The notes under the pieces: generated by a model
Told to the model about the DNA's origin: nothing
The model's input: the letters and a program-made list of their open reading frames with translations, nothing else
The model's database searches: none
Made by a program: the position numbers and the translations under genes
NCBI GenBank assembly: GCA_030512335.1
Contig: JAULSU010000002.1
Location: 2,728,001-2,792,000 of the forward strand
Direction: 5' to 3'
DNA length: 64,000 nt
From: Immersiella caudata
Lineage: Eukaryota; Ascomycota; Sordariomycetes; Sordariales; Lasiosphaeriaceae
Part shown: one piece after another, positions 59,069-64,000 of the stretch
How positions within the stretch are numbered: position 1 is the first letter of the stretch
How the letters are laid out: each line of letters starts with the position of its first letter

Positions 59069-60308
59069 ATGATGAACGCCCAGATCTCTTTCCTGGTACG
59101 TTTCCATGCCTATCTTCGGCCACTCAGCTCCACGCAGCAGAACAGGCGGGAAGGTGCTAACTTCGCGGCAGGAGGGTACCTTCAGCTTGATTCACGTGCC
59201 GCTGCACCTCTATTCCAGCTTCCTCCATCCCATCCTCCAAGTTCTGCTCCCGCAAAGCCCGGGATGCGGCGAGAAAGGCGGCGAGAGCCTCACGGTTGAC
59301 AAGCAGCATGGCTTCCTCAACATCAGCATCACACCCATTGAATGCTCCATAGTGTGCCATACCTCTTGGGTGAAGAGCGTATGGGAGCCAGCTATCAAGC
59401 GTTTGCCCAAGGACAACACCTCACGCCGCTCCGTCACAGTCTCCAAGGACATGAGCGTCTTCTCCGTCATTAGCGCTGGCATGGATGCAGGCTCGCGAGT
59501 TGTGGATCTCACTTCTCCCCTCGCGCTGGCCGGTATTTCCATTTTCTTCATCACCACGTATTACTCGGACTTCATTCTTGTCCCAACAAAAGACCGCCAA
59601 AGCGTGGTTACAGCTCTCCTCGCCCGCGGATTCGAGTTTTCCGAGGACGAGGCCGCCTTCAAAGCCGCCGGACCGCAGTCTCAGCATAGCAGGGCAGGTA
59701 GCCAAAGCAGCGAACCGCCATCGACACCACCGCCCTCTAGTGTGGGGGAACTGCAGGTGCGCACGTTCGAGCAGCTTAAGAAGCGAAATGTCACGCCGTA
59801 CGTCGAGGACGGCTTGCGGCTGATCCATTGCTCGGGGCGAGAAAGTTCGTCCATCACGGGCTACTCGGGCCGGCCGTCCTTCAGTCGGACGCCAACAGGA
59901 AATGGGGCGAGAGCAAAAAGCTGGGTCGATACTGTCGATACAAAATTGTATACAAGTGTCGTCTCGGCTCTGGTCTCGCAGCCGCGGTTCCTGTCCATTA
60001 CGCTGGCCCAAGAGGACCCGCCTTCCCTACTGCTCGATAAAGAGCTGTTGAATGTGTTTGGAGACTCTTTGGTCGGACCAACCGAGGGAACCCTAGTACC
60101 GATATTTCTGGATCTGGACAACCTGCCTTTCGAGGCGACGGGTATTGTGTCAGGAGTTGCGGGGAAATTGGTTCAGGATGTGCAGATGATGGAAAGCGCG
60201 GAGCTGTCCTATCTCTCAACCGCCCGCGCTGGCGCTGTCATCCTCTCAGAGGAGCAGTCGATAAAGGCTTTGGCGGTACTGAAATCGTCGCTGGTTAAAG
60301 AGGGGTGA
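59069..60308 (+). CDS. CASTOR-type ACT-domain protein
   Basis: A protein with paired ACT-like regions of the CASTOR/GATS group (ACT_7), whose animal members bind arginine and regulate TORC1. Fungal members are uncharacterised. Exons 59069-59095 and 59172-60308 give 387 aa. The 76-nt intron (GTACGT..GGCAG) splits MMNAQISFL from EGTFSLIHVPLHLY, giving the family's opening beta strand. ACT region 1 (about 80-165) contains VFSVISAGMDAGSRVVDLTSPLALAGISIFFITTYYSDFILV, the characteristic ligand-binding fold of the group. A Ser/Pro linker (180-215) follows. Region 2 contains VPIFLDLDNLPFEATGIVSGVAGKL and LSYLSTARAGAVILSEE. A second possible Met is at residue 2. An 11-G run starts two bases after the stop. 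It is convergent with yih1. Amino-acid binding is inferred from the family. Confidence 0.85.
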
Positions 60309-60310
60309 TT

Positions 60311-60321
60311 GGGGGGGGGGG
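60311..60321 (+). repeat. G11 homopolymer just after the ACT-protein stop codon
   Basis: Eleven G begin two bases after the stop codon, in the presumed 3' UTR, a placement like that of the G19 run at 27955. Confidence 0.85.
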
Positions 60322-60538
60322 CTGAAGCTCAAGTCGAAATGGCGAGGTTTTGGTAAATGTCGGAGTTCAAAAGGGGATGGTCTTTTCAAAACAAGTGAGG
60401 CTGTGGCAATCACTTTGACTTTGGTTTGGCGTCGAGGCTCCTTGCATGTCTGAATAGTTGCAACATTAGATATGCCCAGCTCCCCAGGGTTGGGCGACCA
60501 TGATTCGGGCTCGAATCCAAACTGCTTTCCCGTACTGC

Positions 60539-61417
60539 TCACTTTCCGTGTCCCTTCTTTTTTGCGCCTCCTCCACTCTCATTGACAAGCCCAGCCTTGA
60601 CAAATGCGTCCCTCGCTGCTTGGTTGATCAGCGCGAACCTCCTAGGACCCAGCTTCTGTCCTCCGTACCAGCGGGTCACGATAACCATTGTGTCCCAGAG
60701 GTCCATCAGCTGCATCAAATGCAATAACCTCCCACCTGCCGCCGTCTCCCCATCGTCATCGCAGTCCTGGAACGATGCCCCATTCTCTCCGCGAATCCTC
60801 CATGCCGTCATATTATGCGTCGCGCTGCGCACCCTCTTGTCCGTCGCCAGTAAATGCTGCACATATCTCGCCGCTTGCCCTGGCGACGTAACCTTCGCAC
60901 AACGCGCGATAAACGCCGATTTGAGCTCTACCACTGGATCTGACATCACCCACGGCGGTTCCTCTCCCTCTTCTTCCTCCTCCTCCGCTTCCTCAGCTTC
61001 TCCCCCCTCCGCGATCCCTTCTCCCTCCCCGCCTTGCTCTTCTGCATCTGCTGCAGATTTTCTCCCTCCAGCCTCGGAAACCAACTCCTTGAACTTTTCC
61101 ATCGCATCAAACAAGCAGACTACGCCCGGCTCAAACACCTCCCCCACCGCTGCGCGAAATAATTCTAGATCTCGGGCGGCTGCGCCGCGCTTGGCGTGGC
61201 CCCCTAGACTGTGGGTTGCGAGGATGGAAGAGGGCTCGTCGGGGTAGGATGGTGTGAATTGAAGGCGGAGAGAGGATGAAGAGGATGAGGAATCATCGGA
61301 TGAGGGAAGGGTGAGGACATATATAGTTTGGTCTTTTGAGTTGGGGAGGGGCACGAGCGTTCCGTCGCCGTAGATGGAGTTTATGACTTCGATTTCGTCA
61401 AGGAGTGCTTCTGACAT
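60539..61417 (-). CDS. yih1: Yih1/IMPACT homolog, Gcn1-binding regulator of Gcn2
   Basis: Yih1/IMPACT competes with Gcn2 for Gcn1 and dampens the general amino-acid control kinase. It is a single exon of 292 aa from the Met at 61417. The frame stays open 78 codons further upstream, but MSEALLDEIEVINSIYGDG is the family start. The RWD domain covers about 1-125 (EALLDEIEVINSIYGD, LRLQFTPSYPDEPSSI). An acidic Glu/Gly insert follows (130-165, EEEEEEGEEPPW). The ancient UPF0029/IMPACT domain (about 170-280) has SAFIARCAKVTSPGQAARYV, THNMTAWRI, DDDGETAAGGRLLHLMQ and VIVTRWYGGQKLGPRRFALI. The C-terminus is short and basic. It is convergent with the ACT-domain gene (230 bp) and tandem with tra1. Confidence 0.93.
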   Translation of the reverse strand: MSEALLDEIEVINSIYGDGTLVPLPNSKDQTIYVLTLPSSDDSSSSSSSLRLQFTPSYPDEPSSILATHSLGGHAKRGAAARDLELFRAAVGEVFEPGVVCLFDAMEKFKELVSEAGGRKSAADAEEQGGEGEGIAEGGEAEEAEEEEEEGEEPPWVMSDPVVELKSAFIARCAKVTSPGQAARYVQHLLATDKRVRSATHNMTAWRIRGENGASFQDCDDDGETAAGGRLLHLMQLMDLWDTMVIVTRWYGGQKLGPRRFALINQAARDAFVKAGLVNESGGGAKKKGHGK

Positions 61418-61852
61418 TTTGGCGGATGGGGGTTGCGAGTGTCGTGTTGATGAGGTTGAGAGTGAGGTGGTTGAGTTGTGAAGGGTGGGGCGTTCGCAGG
61501 TACGTTTTGGAGGTGGTGAGCGGATAACCTTATGATATGGAGAGGCGGAGTGGGCCTTGCTCAAGCCGAACCAGTGGGACAAGTGAGAACCCCATCTCCG
61601 CAAGCAACGGAGCAAAGTATCAGAGGAGAAAGCCGGAAGTTGGGACAACATGTCCTTTCTAAACTACCTAATACCAGAGAAGACCGCTTTTCAACACATC
61701 CCTCATAATTTAAAAATGAAACCGACAGAGTCTTGCCCATTCATTCCCGAAAACCACGCCCAATTTAGCCTCCGATATCCCCTAATAACCTTTTGACGTA
61801 ACGCTCCCGACGCCAGCCGGTAGCGACCGGCACCCAAGAAGATGAGATAATA
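61418..61852. other. Promoter of yih1 and 3' flank of tra1
   Basis: This 435-bp gap separates two minus-strand genes. The open frame of yih1 extends into it (to 61651), but this is best read as 5' UTR. No other gene is seen. Confidence 0.5.
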
Positions 61853-64000
61853 TTACAGATACGGCATCCATAGGGCATCGCACATGGCGAGATTCATGGG
61901 GTTGACAGCCTTGGAGATCAGATCAATCACCGTCTGGTGCGCAGGGAGGTTGCCCACGGGCGCTTGCGCGAGAGAGACCGCCTTCTTGACGATCATCTCA
62001 TTGTTGGCTTGGACCGCGTCCCGAAGCTGATTCTCGAGATTGGTCGGCCGGTGCGCACTAGTGAACCAGAAGATCATCTCGTCGCGGACGAACAATGTGA
62101 GGGCGTGCTCCAGCTGGAACTCTGGTTCCGTCAAGCACCGAGCAATTGCCATGATGGAGCAGCTGAAGATACCCTCAGTCGCAAGCGGCCCCATCAGCGT
62201 CTGCAGGTTTGGTGTCAGGCGGAAAGGTACCGGCTCCGGGTTGTGGAAGAAGGGCCGGTTCTGCGCCATGAATGACATGAGCTCCGAACCCCAGATGTTG
62301 CCAGATCCCCGGGCGATATTGAACTTGTGGGGGTACCGCTTGTCGATGTGCAGAATATACGTCATGAACGTCAATGCTGCAAGCTGGTACGAGAATCGCC
62401 GTCTGAAGAGCCAAAACTCGGCGAACTCGGGGAACGCAGACTGGAAATATTCGAGGACGATTGTGTGGTCCACCCACTTTTCTTGGATCGCCCGAAGAAC
62501 CTCCAACCGAGCTGTCACCAAGTTGTCCGGCGGCTTCTGCTGGTCAATGTTAGTCAAGTGTAAAAAGAGTATGCACACACTCGGAGTGCTTACCGGTGTC
62601 TTGTTTTCCATCAGCCCTCTGAGCTTCTCCATAGTGAACAGCACCGGTTCGTCCTTGTTCAGCCCGTTGCGGCGACAGTGATCTTCGTAGATGTTCTGCA
62701 GAGTGATGTATGATGAATCCTCCGACACAATTCTAATATGTGGTGCAAGGGGGACCATTAGTGGCAGTGTGAACTGGAGGTCGCGCCGGCGACTCTCTTT
62801 CTTGCTGGCTAGAGTCTGGTTGAGCTGTCTGAACAGCTGCAATATCCTCTCTTCGCGCCGGCACTGCCGCTGTGCAGGGTGCTGGACAGCAAACGCGTGG
62901 ACGCTACCGTCGTGGCCACGAATCCTGAGGCGGCGATGTGACGCGCCGATGAGCCGGATGAGATCGACATTGGGCAAGAACCTGTCAATGCGGATGAAGT
63001 CTTGGTTCTTGTCCCTGTGTTGCAGGTACTGGCCGGGGATCTCGACCTCATCAAACTTTTGGTAGCGGAATTCGCTCAGATGCGGAGAGTAATGGGCAAA
63101 GCTTTCGAGTGGCATATGAGACGGACGGCGATCCAGCTTCTCCTCGAACTTATCGCGCCACTTGCGCAGCTTGTGTATGTACTCGAACATTGTGGGCTTG
63201 ACCTTGACGAAGTCGGCCTCGAACGTCCCGCGAATATGCGAAGGAAGAATCGTTTCGGCGAATCGAGTAATGTTAGTTTCCGTCGCCGATGGAAGCTTGA
63301 CGTCCTTCGCATAAGAGTTCGGCATGCGGCTGACGTATGCGAGCCCATCGTTCAGGAGCGCGACGATCAGGCGGTAGGCATCTTCGTCTGGTGGACACTT
63401 GAAGTGCTTTTGGATCTGGTCAACCATGGTCTCCATGGACAGTGCCAGGAGCGGGAAGGCCGTCTTGAGCGTGCTCATGATCTCTTCAGTGAGCTCCCAT
63501 GGTGGCTTTTTCTGGCTTGTCGCTGCCGCTGCTGGTTGATCGGCCTGGGCAGTTCCATTGGCTGTTGCGGAAGCTCCGCTGGCATCCGCCCCCTCGGTCT
63601 TAACATCAGGTTTGGGCTGGCCCGCGGCGTCGCCGTTGGCGGTGGCCGGCCTTGAGCTCGAGGGAGCCTCCGCCTTCGCTCCAGCGCCTGCTTCCTGCTT
63701 TGCTTGCTGCGGAGATGCATTTGGTTTGCCTCCAGCGCCTTGTGCCCGCGCCCTGGCCCGGTCCTTAGCCTCTTGGTTCTTTTTAATGGCCAGCATATCT
63801 TCGCGGCTGGTCCGGAGCAGGAAGTAGAGCGCCTGTGGATACGTCTTTGCGATTTTGAGCAGTATGGTCTGCACTCTGGGAGCCTCCTTGTGGGAAAGAC
63901 CAGTCAACAGCTGGGGGATGTACGTGATCCAGTACCAAATTGGCGTCTCGCCCCTGAAGTCGTCGAATCCTGACGCAATGGTTCCGTTTGCGTCGTCCAG
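61853..64000 (-). CDS. tra1: Tra1, SAGA/NuA4 pseudokinase subunit (C-terminal part)
   Basis: Tra1 (TRRAP) is a roughly 3,700-4,000-residue PIKK-family scaffold that links activators to the SAGA and NuA4 histone acetyltransferases. Only the last ~700 residues are here; the gene runs off the right edge and its 5' part is outside. Exons 64000-62594 (continuing outside) and 62539-61853 flank a 54-nt intron (GTAAGC..GACCAG, CTAAC branch). Being a multiple of three, it leaves the frame open unspliced. IWYWITYIPQLLT and ILLKIAKTYPQALYFLLRTSRE end the FAT region. A Pro/Ala/Lys-rich linker follows, then the FRB-like and kinase-like domains. Where an active PIKK has its catalytic and metal-binding loops, the sequence reads LHIDKRYPHKFNIARGSGNIW, as expected of the Tra1 pseudokinase. 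The FATC end is AMCDALWMPYL. Confidence 0.94.
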   Translation of the reverse strand: MDDANGTIASGFDDFRGETPIWYWITYIPQLLTGLSHKEAPRVQTILLKIAKTYPQALYFLLRTSREDMLAIKKNQEAKDRARARAQGAGGKPNASPQQAKQEAGAGAKAEAPSSSRPATANGDAAGQPKPDVKTEGADASGASATANGTAQADQPAAAATSQKKPPWELTEEIMSTLKTAFPLLALSMETMVDQIQKHFKCPPDEDAYRLIVALLNDGLAYVSRMPNSYAKDVKLPSATETNITRFAETILPSHIRGTFEADFVKVKPTMFEYIHKLRKWRDKFEEKLDRRPSHMPLESFAHYSPHLSEFRYQKFDEVEIPGQYLQHRDKNQDFIRIDRFLPNVDLIRLIGASHRRLRIRGHDGSVHAFAVQHPAQRQCRREERILQLFRQLNQTLASKKESRRRDLQFTLPLMVPLAPHIRIVSEDSSYITLQNIYEDHCRRNGLNKDEPVLFTMEKLRGLMENKTPVSTPSVCILFLHLTNIDQQKPPDNLVTARLEVLRAIQEKWVDHTIVLEYFQSAFPEFAEFWLFRRRFSYQLAALTFMTYILHIDKRYPHKFNIARGSGNIWGSELMSFMAQNRPFFHNPEPVPFRLTPNLQTLMGPLATEGIFSCSIMAIARCLTEPEFQLEHALTLFVRDEMIFWFTSAHRPTNLENQLRDAVQANNEMIVKKAVSLAQAPVGNLPAHQTVIDLISKAVNPMNLAMCDALWMPYL

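Noticed and set aside
61418..61651. N-terminal extension of yih1 by 78 residues
   Set aside because: The extension is low-complexity Ser/Arg and the internal MSEALLDEIE is the start expected for the family.

Overview
The window is nuclear DNA of a filamentous ascomycete (Pezizomycotina), most likely a Sordariomycete. The genes are split by short introns with GT..AG ends and CTAAC/CTGAC-type branch points. The protein families (Tof1, Tda3, a PRO1/ADV-1-type zinc-cluster factor, Rgd2-type RhoGAP, Yih1, Tra1, two DUF6594 proteins) point the same way. I placed 31 introns in 21 gene models. I saw no recognisable transposon, rRNA gene, convincing tRNA or CRISPR array, and no AT-rich block of the kind left by repeat-induced mutation.

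Layout. 1-6.8 kb: a mitochondrial-type 3-hydroxyacyl-CoA dehydrogenase (-) diverges from Tof1 (+). 6.8-20.7 kb: a gene-poor stretch with two DUF6594 membrane proteins (11.2-12.4 and 17.2-18.5 kb), separated by a 356-bp CTG/CTC/CTT microsatellite. 20.8-32.2 kb: a metabolic block with a 14-TM MFS transporter (-), a Gfo/Idh/MocA oxidoreductase resembling fungal D-galacturonate reductases (-), a DapA-family aldolase (+), Tda3-type FAD oxidoreductase (-), a small gene whose C-terminus resembles bacterial DUF1488 (+), and glutathione peroxidase (+). 32.2-40.0 kb: 7.8 kb with no supported gene, lying upstream of the PRO1/ADV-1-type factor (40.0-42.6 kb). 44.9-64 kb: a housekeeping block with Nop16, a MARVEL protein, an F-BAR/DEP/RhoGAP protein, an M19 dipeptidase, mitochondrial uS13, a METTL25-like methyltransferase, a CASTOR-type ACT-domain protein, Yih1/IMPACT and the C-terminal part of Tra1, which runs off the right edge.

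How genes may work together. The Gfo/Idh oxidoreductase and the DapA aldolase are divergent, and their shared 2.2-kb promoter region holds two abutting CCNCCAAT elements of the kind bound by GaaR-type regulators. This suggests a small sugar-acid (uronate) catabolic module. At the right end, the ACT-domain protein, Yih1 and Tra1 all belong to families tied to amino-acid signalling, though the adjacency may be chance.

The most unusual structural signal is a pair of perfect intronic hairpins sharing the core TGTCTC(A/G)GGAG. They sit at nearly the same offset in the two longest introns of the window (oxidoreductase intron 4 and glutathione peroxidase intron 2) and look like introner-type insertions. 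Gene models were made by eye from splice signals and family resemblance. All totals divide by three, but no transcript or database evidence was available.
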